A stretch of 45,674 nucleotides of DNA from Plantago elongata (Eukaryota > Streptophyta > Magnoliopsida > Lamiales > Plantaginaceae), in NCBI GenBank assembly GCA_036897095.1, contig JAYMSP010000614.1, forward strand, positions 1-45,674, given 5' to 3'. The notes below the pieces were generated by a model, which did not search any database, was not told where the DNA came from, and was given only the letters and a program-made list of their open reading frames with translations. The position numbers were made by a program, and so were the translations under genes. Shown in pieces: positions 36,606 through 45,674 of the stretch. The first letter of the stretch is position 1. The number at the start of each line of letters is the position of its first letter.

Positions 36606-39600
36606 ATGGCCCAAGTGGTGGGATTGTACAATGCTGCATTTTCGGCTAGTGTTGCCGATACGAGAGCTGATAAGGTGATCAAGCCGAGCTCAGCTTTTCC
36701 GGTGAAGGTTTCGGCTCCGGCTCACTGTGAGAGTAGAATCAGGGGTGTACAGGCCGCCGCCGGTCCGATCAGATCTGCTGGAGTCGCAACGGAGGTGGTT
36801 CCGGTCACTCCTGAAGATGTGACTGTGGTAATCTAATCATGCTTTGGTTTTTCTAATTTGGGTTTTTTATGGTGATTAGGTTTTTGTTCAATGATCTGGA
36901 TGGTATATGTTTTGGTTGATTTGATATTGGTAGTGGAAAATATGACTTGGGGAATAGATTGTGATTTTTTTTTGTGTTTAAATTGATTGGTTTTCGAGTA
37001 CAAGGTGATTTTTTTGTTTTTTGAACCGACTGTTTGGATTACAACACAACTGGATTAGAACTTGAATTGATAAAGGGTGATTCTTTTAATTGGTTGATTT
37101 TTGAGTAAAAGGTGACTTTCTTTTAAAAATAATGTATTAGAAGTATATATTGTTAAATGAAACAGAACAAAGAGAGTATTGATTCATCTCTAATAGTAAG
37201 TTTAAGAAATGAAATGTGGTTTGTCAGTTTGTGGTAGATTTGAATGATGATCTGGATAATAAGTTTTCGAGTTGGCTACTTTTTTTTCCGTTTGATAAGT
37301 GGCATTTGGGAACATATTTGTTTCTCTGTATTGAACAGATTATAGTGGTTGAATGTAGAATTGAGGATTGTCTCAGCTCATCTCTAATTATAAAATGTAG
37401 TCAAATGAAGTATAGTGAGTTAAGAAACTCTATTTTGACTCGATTTCATTACCTGATTACTTAAAAACATGCATTGGATTGTGTGGGAGAATTTTAGTTT
37501 GTGTATAACAGTTTACTTATGGTTTGGCTATTTGCTAGGTGCCAGAGCAGAATCAGTATGCACAGTCTACAACTGTGTGGACTAAGCCTACAGTCAAGCG
37601 TAAGACAAAGATTGTCTGCACTATTGGTCCCTCGACCAACACCAAGGAAATGATATGGAAACTTGCGGAAGAGGGAATGAATGTTGCTCGTCTTAATATG
37701 TCCCATGGAGACCATGCGTCTCATCAGAAAGTTATTGACTTGGTCAAGGAATATAATGCTCAGGCGAAAGATAATGTGATTGCCATCATGCTTGATACCA
37801 AGGCAAGTTACTTGTTTCCATCTGCATACTATAGTGTGATGGTCATGATTGGATTAACAAATCACAAGATAGGAAATCTAGAAGTGAGAATCAAGGCCCA
37901 AATTGATGTCGTTTTCATTGATGATAGTGAATTTCTGTTGACAGGGTCCTGAAGTAAGGAGTGGGGATTTACCTCAACCTATTATGTTGGAGCCTGGTCA
38001 GGAGTTTACTTTTACAATTCAAAGAGGAGTTGGCACAGCCGACTGTGTCAGTGTCAACTACGATGATTTTGTTAATGATGTGGAAGCTGGAGATATGCTT
38101 CTTGTTGATGGTATGTAACTAAGAAAATTTCCTGATTTGGTTTCGTACAAGTACAATGATTATGAATATTAACGTGTGGATGGTATGCAACTACAATCAT
38201 TTTATTTCATCATGTAGCGAAAAGTGTTTTATTTTTTTGTCAGTTCAAATGAATTTAGTTTTAGGCTTAGTCTTAGAAGTATCCTTTTTGCAATATGTTA
38301 AGTATTTGAACTTAAAGATATATGTGTTCTTAGATTCTCTTACATAAACATAGTTGTATATGTCCAATTTTACTGGCACTTTCCTAGGATTCCTCAGTTC
38401 ACTCCGACTCTATTACTGATTACTTGAAAATACAGGTGGTATGATGTCATTTTTGGTGAAATTGAAGACTGCAGAATCTGTCAAGTGCGAAGTGGTTGAT
38501 GGCGGAGAGCTTAAATCTCGACGACATCTCAATGTCCGTGGAAAGAGCGCAACACTTCCATCAATCACCGGTCAGAAACAACACCTTAAAATCCCAAATT
38601 GTTACTCCTGTGTTCAATAACCATGTTGTATATACGTATTTGCAAGTTACAACTTTTTCGGTGACTGCTTGTACTGTTATTTACTAGTTAACCAACAAAG
38701 TGCAATTTTCTGCTCATGAAACAGAAAAGGACTGGGATGATATTAAATTTGGTGTGGATAACGGAGTTGATTTCTATGCTGTTTCCTTCGTCAAGGATGC
38801 TGCTGTAGTCCATGAATTGAAGAATTATCTGAAAGGTAAATCTCAAATTAATATGTAGCAATCCATAATTAGAATGCATCTAGGTTTATTCTGTCCTTCA
38901 CACAAGAGTAGCTACAGAACTGTGACTTTTAAATTAATTCAACTTTTCTTTCTTGCAGAGGCTGGCACAGACATTCATGTCATTGTTAAAATCGAAAGTG
39001 CAGATTCTATACCAAATTTGGACTCGATCATCACGGCATCTGATGGGGTAAGGATATGCATAAGCATACTCATTTCAAGAGAGAACTTACTAGTGGAGAA
39101 AATCATATCGTTATTTCATATTTTTGGTTGATCTATCACGACCTTTTACCTTTCAAAAAGCTGGAAAATCAAACCGCTGTTTCACTTATTTTAGGCTATG
39201 GTTGCCAGAGGAGATCTCGGTGCAGAGTTGCCAGTAGAAGAGGTCCCGTTGTTGCAGGTATTCATAATGTGTCATCAGTATACTGTCACACATTGTGTCC
39301 ATGAAGTATATGTTGCTCAATCACCTTTTCAATCATGTAGGAGGAAATCATCCGAATTTGTCGCAGCATGGGGAAAGCAGTCATAGTTGCAACAAATATG
39401 CTCGAAAGTATGATTGAGCATCCCACCCCCACCCGAGCTGAGGTATCAGATATCGCCACTGCTGTCAAAGAGGGTGCCGATGCTGTTATGCTTTCTGGAG
39501 AAACTGCTCATGGGAAGTAAGTAGCTTGTCATTCTATTTTTTATTATGGAATGCGAATTTACAGTTAGCACATCCTTTGCTTATAACATACTTACCTGAC

Positions 39601-40853
39601 TGATTTGATGTAGACCGACTAAAATAGATTCATTTTACTGACAGGTTTCCACTAAAAGCCGTCAGAGTCATGCATACTGTTTCTTTGAGGACTGAATCTA
39701 CTGTTGTTGCTCCACAAGCTCCCCTCAATTTGGGAGAAGCTTTCAAGGTCAGATTATTCTTTACTTGACAATCTTTTATCGGTCCTACATGCATGTGTGA
39801 GAACCTAATTGAGGATAAGTTACTGATATTCTTCTATTCTGCAGAATCATATGAGCGAGATGTTTGCTTTCCATGCTACAAAGATGTCTAACACACTTGG
39901 AACCTCACTCGTTGTCTTCACCAGAACTGGGTTCATGGCTACTTTATTGAGTCATTACCGTCCATCTGGCACAATTTATGCCTTCACAAATGAGTGAGTT
40001 TGTGAATTATATACTGCATGTAAATCTAAAATCAGTAAAATCCGATTATTCTAGATAATAGTTAACACTTTTTTGTTCTGTTCATTTTTCATTTTTTTAG
40101 AACTTCGAGTTTTTTCCTATTTTTAGTGCCGTTTACAAACATTACCAAGTCCTTTTTCTTGTTTCCCTTTCTATATCTGTTTCATCTTGCAACTTCACAA
40201 TAATCATATATACTCTTTCAAATTTACTGTGAGCAATTCACAATAATCTATTCCTTTTACGTTCATTCCTCTGTACTGAAGTAATTATCAGAAGCAAAAT
40301 ATGATTATTTGGAAAGTTGCTCTGAATCTTATGCCTCATCTTATTAATAATATGCTTGTGTGTAAACAGCAAGAGAATACAGCAGAGGTTGGCTTTATAT
40401 CAGGGAGTTTGCCCCATACACATGGATTTCTCAACTGATGCTGAGGAGACGCTTAATAATGCATTATCCGTGTTACAGGTAAATTTTAATCCCTATCTAA
40501 TTGCTAAGCTTCAAACTCAAAGAAAGTAAGCTGATCCATTATGCAGTTGGTAGTAACACCATTTACTATGTGTGCATCATCTAAACAGATTTGAATTAAC
40601 CATGTCCTATCTGCACTCCTGTATGTTATAGTATTACTTCTTGTATGGTCGTGTCAAATACATCATTCATCCATTCGCTTAGTCTTCGAATAGCAGATTA
40701 GTGAAGGTTATAACCTTTCGTATCACCTTTGTTATGAATCTACAGAAACAAGGAATGGTGAAAGAAGGTGAGCACGTTGCTCTTGTTCAAAGTGGAAGAA
40801 AGCCCATCTGGAGATACCAATCCACTCACAATATCCAGGTCAGGAAAGTATGA
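36606..40853 (+). CDS. PKP2: Plastidic pyruvate kinase beta subunit, copy B
   Basis: Twelve coding exons: 36606-36827, 37539-37802, 37945-38110, 38436-38570, 38725-38835, 38959-39047, 39195-39257, 39341-39516, 39645-39747, 39845-39993, 40370-40478 and 40746-40853; 1695 nt, 564 residues. Same enzyme as the upstream copy: exons 3-12 have the same lengths and phases (166, 135, 111, 89, 63, 176, 103, 149, 109 and 108 nt). The transit-peptide exon differs ([16 protein letters not shown]...), and exon 2 lacks an 8-residue stretch present in copy A (near [13 protein letters not shown]). All core motifs are kept, including [32 protein letters not shown] (Lys near 310) and [10 protein letters not shown] (Asp near 336). 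Intron 2 again starts with GC. No disabling change is seen, so both copies should be active; the divergence in targeting region and introns shows the duplication is not very recent. Confidence 0.93.
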
Positions 40854-41181
40854 GCCAGAAAAAGGATTGGAACATGTTCATTTCCAGAAAGAGATGAAAG
40901 ATTATCCTTGCAGCAATTGAGTTTTGGATGGTTTGGCTTTTGGCTTACACCTGGCCAGAGGCAGTGTTTAATTTACCTCTCAGCAAGTCCTTTTTTCTTA
41001 TTTTGGGTTTTATCTTTCTTTTGTACCATTCAAATACCACCCGGTTTTGCTCCTCAATGTTACTAATATAGTCCGATCAGCTTATATAGCCGGATGAAAA
41101 ATCAGGTGATTGATAGATTTGAGAGTTTTGTTCGTTTGTATTCGTAAATGTAAGATCTTAAATTATTTGAGTCCTTTTTAT

Positions 41182-41187
41182 GAATAA
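41182..41187 (+). terminator. Polyadenylation signal of pyruvate kinase copy B
   Basis: AATAAA in the context TATGAATAAAAGG, about 330 bases after the stop codon. It is a plausible near-upstream element for 3' end formation; no transcript evidence is available. Confidence 0.4.
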
Positions 41188-41406
41188 AAGGTAGTATTAC
41201 TTTTAATTTATTTAGTCATTGGGAGGATGTGGGTGCAATTTGCCTGACTGCATATAGAATTTAATTTCATTTAATTACACCAAATCAAAAACTACTTCAG
41301 AAGTGGACAGAAATTTCACCAACATTTTAAGATCCTACACATGCAAACTTACATAAACACTTTTTACAAAATGCGGCCGGGGCACAGTTTTTGATGGAGT
41401 GTTGAC

Positions 41407-41495
41407 CAGGGCCGGCTAATTAGGTGGACGGGGTGATCTATCACTCATGGCCTCCAATTTGGTGCAGAGCCCTTGAAATCTTACAGATGGCCCTG
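41407..41495. mobile_element. 89-bp hAT-type MITE
   Basis: The termini are CAGGGCCGGC and, at the right end reverse-complemented, CAGGGCCATC. They are flanked by 8-bp direct repeats GTGTTGAC (41399-41406) and GTGTTCAC (41496-41503), differing at one base. CAGGG ends and 8-bp target duplications are hallmarks of hAT transposons. With only 89 bases and no coding potential it must be non-autonomous. Confidence 0.85.
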
Positions 41496-41659
41496 GTGTT
41501 CACATCACAGTCAATTTCCTTTCAATGGTTGAGATGGAACGAAAGAAAAAAAGAACAAATAATATTTCAGACTTCTTACGATAATCTACCACTTGATTTG
41601 TTCACAATTTATCATTCAATAACTACATAAAATCAAATGCAGCAAGAAAGGATTGTCTG

Positions 41660-44026
41660 TCAAGAAAGCTTGAGGATGTACCTGAGTCTTGTGATGCAAA
41701 GAGTTACTGTCAAGTGTAACCAATATCCTATCTTACTCAGTAGACAAAGTATGAATCTCTCCATCATCTCCTGATCATAAAGGGACCAGTTGATTCCACA
41801 AACTCCAATTACATTGCGAAATCCACCCTGATTTCCTCCACTGGCAGCAGATGGCCTAGGTTCGTCTCTTGGGCAAATTGATGACAAAGGGGCCCCACAG
41901 AGTTCCTTATTATCAGCATATGAAGCTGCATCGAAGGTCTGTAACTGCATGCTGCCTGGAATTTTACCTGACAAATTATTGCTCGACAAGTCCAACACAG
42001 ACAAAAAGTTTCTGCAAGACTGGTTGGAATCTGACCCGAGAGTTGGTTTCCGGACAGATCAAGAGATTCTAGCATTTCTATCAGACCAATATTGGGGGTT
42101 ATGTTTCCTGTTAAATGATTGTGTGATAGATTCAAAGAAATCAATCCATCCAAACTTGAAACTTCGTCAGGAATGTTCCCTACTAACTTATTGCTTGAAA
42201 GATCAATGAGTGTGAGGTATCTCAAAGTAAGAACATACTTTGCCTCATGCCCCTTATAACCAACTATTGCACTCTCTATGTATTCATTGAGAGTAGATCT
42301 GGCTAGGTCACGGTTCAGGAAGGTTTGGCCCCGAAGAGACATATAAGTAAAACTTTTAAAGCATGGAGGAATTTTTCCAGATATATTGTTCCTTGATAAG
42401 TCCAAGACTTGAATAGTTGTGAGAGTTCAGATTTCTAGGGGGATGTTTCCATGGATATTGTTATGTTGAAGGATCAGAAACCCCAAGTACTTGAGCAGTC
42501 CCATCCATTCAGGAACACTTCCTGTTAATTTATTTCCTGTACCATCAATCAAGTGCAGAAACTCACAATTCTTCAAACTAGAATGCAACTCCCCGGTCAG
42601 AATATTATTGCCGAAAATCAGAGCTTGGAGATTATGGAGAGAACCTAAGGTTTGTGGAAGATGACCATAAAATTTGTTTTCAGCCAAATTGAGAACCAAT
42701 AATTTGCTCATGTTCGTCCAACAGTTGGGAAGCTCTCCAGAAAACTGATTCTATGAGAGGTCAAGTTGTTCCAAGAAATCGTACTTTACCATGCATATGG
42801 ATTGAATTGATCCAGTGAACATATTGTGGGAGAGTTGTATCCTGAAAATATAGGAATGAAATGATGGGATACGACCAAAGAAGTTATTAAAGCTAAGATC
42901 GATTGTATTGATAAAGTTTGATGAAAAATCAGGAATGGAGCCTATAATCTCGTTGTGAGAGGTTCAAGTGTTCTATAAGCTGAGACTTACCCCAAAACCA
43001 ATTAGGGACTACGTCTGATATGCCAGCAAAAGAGAGATCAAGCCTGTCAAAATTATTCTGCATTCGGAGCCATGCTGGAAAGCGAGGCCCCACGTTGCAA
43101 CTTGCTAGATATATCTCAGACAATTGGAAAGGGGGGAGCCAGTCAGGGGTTAAGTTCAAAGCTAATAAATTGAAGGATAAATCAAGAATTGTTAGATTAT
43201 GGAGCTTTGAGAAATGGATTTCTGTTAATGTGCCTTGTAATGAATTGTACGAAACATCTAAAACTTCAGGGTTTGAAAGTTGGCCAATGAATAAAGGAAG
43301 TTCGTCAGATTGTTATTGTTGAGACGCAATTCTCTCAGTGATAATGATGTTTTGAGGTCTGGAATTGGCCCTGAAAAGTAGTTATTGGACAAATTGAGAG
43401 AAGATAACAGAGAGAGGTTGGAAAGCCAAGTTAGATCATTCGACGTTAGGTAATAATTATGACCAAGATTGAGTGTCAGCAAGTTGTTTAATTTCCCCAG
43501 CAGACTGGGGACATCACCAGAAAAGTAGGAGTACTCTAGGTGGAGATGCTCTAGATTCTGGAGAGAGCCGATGAATTCAGGTATTCTGCTCCCCGTGAAA
43601 TTATTTCGATTCAGGTTCAGATAAGCTAACTGAGGAAGCGCGAGAAAGGCAGGACTAATCTCACCTCCAAATTTCCATTCTGCAGATCAAGAGCAATCAC
43701 ACTGCCCGTAACGCCCCACCATTGACAGCATTCCCTGTGATGCTCATCGTTTCCCCATGAAGAGAGACGATTATCGTCATCTGTAAGGCCTTTCTTGATA
43801 GTCATAAGAGCTTCTCTTTCATTCTCTTTGCACATTACTACTTGATGATCCCAGCACCTGATGAAGTAACTCGAACATTGTTTTCACTGGACAGAATAAC
43901 GAACATGAAGAATTTTGAGAGCTTAATAGTTGAAAGGGCCATATTCATTTTCTTTTTATTTCCTTTCTTGTTTGAGTTCTTGTTGTATTGTCCAATATTT
44001 GAGGCCATGAATAGAGCTATATACAC
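41660..44026 (-). pseudogene. Broken LRR receptor-like protein (EIX type)
   Basis: Minus-strand pieces in N-to-C order: a hydrophobic signal-like start (MNMALSTIKLSKFFMFVILS, 43941-43880), then in another frame the N-cap with CKENEREALMTIKKGL...RLSSWG...CCQWWGV (43835-43640), LRRs at 43482-43258, 43159-42929 and 42711-42427, further LRRs at 42405-41980 (SLNLSHNHLTGNI, SLDLSGNQLSGQIP), and in a shifted frame the C-cap (NKELCGAPLSSIC) and tail ending RLRYILKLS (42004-41660). The transmembrane segment appears eroded: GFRNVIGVCGINWSLYDQ replaces the usual uninterrupted hydrophobic helix. At least five frame changes or stops interrupt it. An intact member would be a plasma-membrane immune receptor; this copy should not be functional unless the assembly has indel errors. 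Confidence 0.85.
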
Positions 44027-44618
44027 AGGTTTTCCTTATATAGAAACAAGCCAAGACTTTGAAGTTTCATATTTAGATCATCAGTAAAAGGCTAAAAGCT
44101 TAATGTAGACAGGAATACTGATCATGATTAAATAAAGAGCTTGACTTGCGGGTCAATGCAGCAGCGACTGGTCAAATGATAAGTTCTGAGGCCGGCGTTA
44201 AAATAAGATACTACCTCAATTTCCTTAATAACGAAACAATTTAGGCCCGGTTTATGATACCGCTGGAGCTGCAATCTCTCCATTCAAATCGAATATTTTG
44301 TACACAAAAAATTCAATTTCAATTGAAAAGGACCACTCAAATTCTATACCAATCAGTCCTTTAATTTTGACGGTTTTTAAAAAGATATGTAGTATGTTGT
44401 TGAGAATGAGTTTGAGATATAAATTTACATGTGGTCCAATAGTATGTGGTTAAAAATAAGTTGTATTATAGGGTTATTTTTATAAATGAAAAATAATTTC
44501 ACATTGTTGGGAGGTAAAAAACGAAAAATTATTTCATTTTTAATGAGATGGAGGAAGTATTAATGTCATGTGATATATATATGATGTGACCTTTGAAATA
44601 CCATTTTTCTTTAAAGGT
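44027..44618. other. Intergenic DNA with MITE remnants
   Basis: It lies between the RLP pseudogene start and the copia LTR and contains the MITE at 44244-44359. A Stowaway-like end (GAGATGGAGGAAGTA) lies at 44545-44559. Nothing else was recognised. Confidence 0.5.
44244..44359. mobile_element. MITE, 116 bp, TTTA flanks
   Basis: The left end is GGCCCGGTTTATGATACC; the right end reverse-complemented is GGACTGATTGGTATAG. TTTA is present on both sides (44240-44243 and 44360-44363), consistent with a Tourist-type TTA target. The interior is co-linear with the degenerate copy at 25368-25474. Confidence 0.6.
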
Positions 44619-44939
44619 TGTAAAGATACATCAACATTGCTTATCTAAGCAATGTAGAACAAACAGACATGATGAAGCAGCTGAAACATATATGAAGAAG
44701 TAGCCAGCTGAGTTGAAGAAACAGAAGGAAACGTTCTTTCAGTTAATACGTTTTCTTCATTAGTTAACACACGACTTGTACCTTGTGCAAAAGAGTGGTA
44801 CATTAATTAGTTAAGAAAGTAGTTAGTTGAGTCTTTAAATACAACTAAAGATTCATCTTCTTTGTTTTATCAAATTCTCTGTAAATCATTCAATTTGTAT
44901 GGAATTTCAGTTTTCCCTTTCAGATTCTGGAAGTTTACA
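44619..44939 (+). repeat. 5' LTR of the copia element (321 bp)
   Basis: It starts TGTAAAGATACATC and ends GGAAGTTTACA, so the ends form the short inverted repeat TGTAAA/TTTACA with TG...CA borders. A TATA-like TTTAAATA lies at 44834-44841. The right border is fixed by the primer-binding site that follows at once; the left border rests on the inverted repeat and is less certain. Confidence 0.7.
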
Positions 44940-44952
44940 TGGTATCAGTTAG
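44940..44952 (+). other. Primer-binding site (initiator Met tRNA)
   Basis: TGGTATCAG directly follows the LTR and matches the usual copia primer-binding site TGGTATCAGAGC in its first nine bases. It pairs with the 3' end of initiator methionine tRNA to prime minus-strand synthesis. Confidence 0.75.
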
Positions 44953-45044
44953 GCCAGCGGTTACGATTACGTTGTGTTCTTTGAAAAATTGATTTCCGTT
45001 GCAGTTATTGCTGAAATTATGTTCTTTTCCCTCATCGATCATCC

Positions 45045-45674
45045 ATGGCGGTTAATGGTTCGATGAATGGTGTTTCTGGTGAGTGCCATCGTGTTCATCA
45101 ATTGGAGGTTGGAATCGTTTTGCCATCTTTTCCGTATTTTCTGCAATTGTCAAATCAGCCTGGCATTGCGATTGTTCTTGAGCAATTGGATGAGGTGAAT
45201 TATCAATCGTGGAGTCAGAAAATCTTAATGACTTTGGATGTCAAGAACAAGACAGGTTTTGTTGATGGTACGATTTCTGTACCTGATATAACTGTTACTC
45301 CATTGTTGTATGCTGCTTGGAAAAGAGCTAATGCTTTAGTGTGTATTTGGATTCTTAATTCATGTTCTCATGATATACGCTCTTCACATTTGCGTACTAC
45401 TTCTGCTAGAGATTTGTGGATTGAATTGCAGACTAGATTCACTCGTAGTGTTGGTCCTCGAGTGTTTCATTTACAAAAATCTTTGAGTTCTATTCGTCAA
45501 GGTGCAAATACTATTTCTGTGTATTATGGTCAGTTTAAGAAACTTTGGGATGAGTTTGTTGCATTGAGACAAGTTAGTACGTGCACTTGTGGTGGTCGTG
45601 AAGCAGTTATTGCCACTCAACATGAAGATGGAGTAGTAAAATTTCTTGTGGGATTACATGATTCTTATGCTAAT
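45045..45674 (+). CDS. Copia gag polyprotein, N-terminal part (truncated by window)
   Basis: ATG at 45045 opens a frame of 210 codons with no stop before the window ends. Residues about 50-75 match the copia gag N-terminal domain (LDEVNYQSWSQKILM, then KNKTGFVDGTI). The following region matches the UBN2/gag domain (ARDLWIELQTRF, GPRVFHLQKSLSSIRQG and YYGQFKKLWDEF). The frame would be expected to continue into a CCHC zinc knuckle, protease, integrase and reverse transcriptase. ATG 45045 is the first Met of this frame after the leader. Confidence 0.88.
   Translation, partial: MAVNGSMNGVSGECHRVHQLEVGIVLPSFPYFLQLSNQPGIAIVLEQLDEVNYQSWSQKILMTLDVKNKTGFVDGTISVPDITVTPLLYAAWKRANALVCIWILNSCSHDIRSSHLRTTSARDLWIELQTRFTRSVGPRVFHLQKSLSSIRQGANTISVYYGQFKKLWDEFVALRQVSTCTCGGREAVIATQHEDGVVKFLVGLHDSYAN

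Larger units (their letters stand above)
40854..41659. other. 3' flank of pyruvate kinase copy B
   Basis: It contains the 3' UTR of copy B, with an AATAAA signal at 41182-41187, then AT-rich intergenic DNA holding the short hAT-type MITE at 41407-41495. No gene is seen. Confidence 0.55.
44619..45674 (+). mobile_element. Ty1/copia retrotransposon, 5' part
   Basis: It consists of a 5' LTR, an adjacent primer-binding site, a short leader and an open gag frame running off the window. The LTR edges and primer-binding site agree with each other. The interior has no stop codon, which suggests a fairly young insertion. The pol region and 3' LTR, if present, are to the right of the window. Confidence 0.88.

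Noticed and set aside
1..45674. CRISPR arrays, operons, prophage or bacterial-style systems
   Set aside because: The window is plainly plant nuclear DNA; no regularly spaced repeats or prokaryotic gene packing are present.

Overview
This is a nuclear genomic window from a flowering plant, most likely a eudicot. The evidence is AT-rich DNA, many-exon genes with GT-AG introns, plastid-targeted enzymes, a SLAC/SLAH anion channel, EIX-type LRR receptor-like proteins, a Ty1/copia retrotransposon, and several small plant-type MITEs and SINEs. I cannot name the species. The splice models below were built by hand: junctions were chosen by GT/GC-AG consensus, reading phase and remembered family sequence. 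For the four main genes the summed exon lengths divide exactly by three.

Layout, left to right. (1) 1-3918 holds little except two decayed minus-strand LRR receptor-like protein (RLP) remnants. (2) 4002-6294, plus strand, is a gene or decaying gene with the plant-specific TIGR01589-type domain; one of its introns carries a SINE. (3) 6907-12418, minus strand, is a complete 16-exon AAA ATPase gene (833 codons) of the membrane-anchored DAA1/At4g28000-like group, convergent with gene 2. (4) About 12.6-26.6 kb is a 14-kb gene-free interval with MITEs, a SINE with perfect 12-bp target duplications, a near-perfect 108-bp foldback element and a tandem repeat. (5) 27080-29296, plus strand, is an S-type anion channel of the SLAH2/SLAH3 type (614 codons, five coding exons, plus a 5' UTR intron). 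(6) 30707-35025 and 36606-40853 are tandem plus-strand genes for the plastidic pyruvate kinase beta subunit (567 and 564 codons). Both have 12 coding exons, exons 3-12 have identical lengths, and both use a GC donor at intron 2. (7) 41407-41495 is an 89-bp hAT-type MITE. (8) 41660-44026, minus strand, is another broken RLP. (9) 44619-45674 is the 5' LTR, primer-binding site and open gag region of a copia retrotransposon that runs off the window.

How the genes relate: these are ordinary plant genes that share a chromosomal neighbourhood rather than a pathway. Plastid pyruvate kinase supplies pyruvate and ATP for plastid fatty-acid synthesis. SLAH3-type channels release nitrate and chloride across the plasma membrane. 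The AAA ATPase is a probable membrane-anchored protein remodeller. I found no new multi-gene system. The most informative items are the tandem pyruvate kinase pair with its GC-AG intron, a small SINE family, the foldback MITE, a duplicated start region in the SLAH gene, and RLP remnants on both sides.
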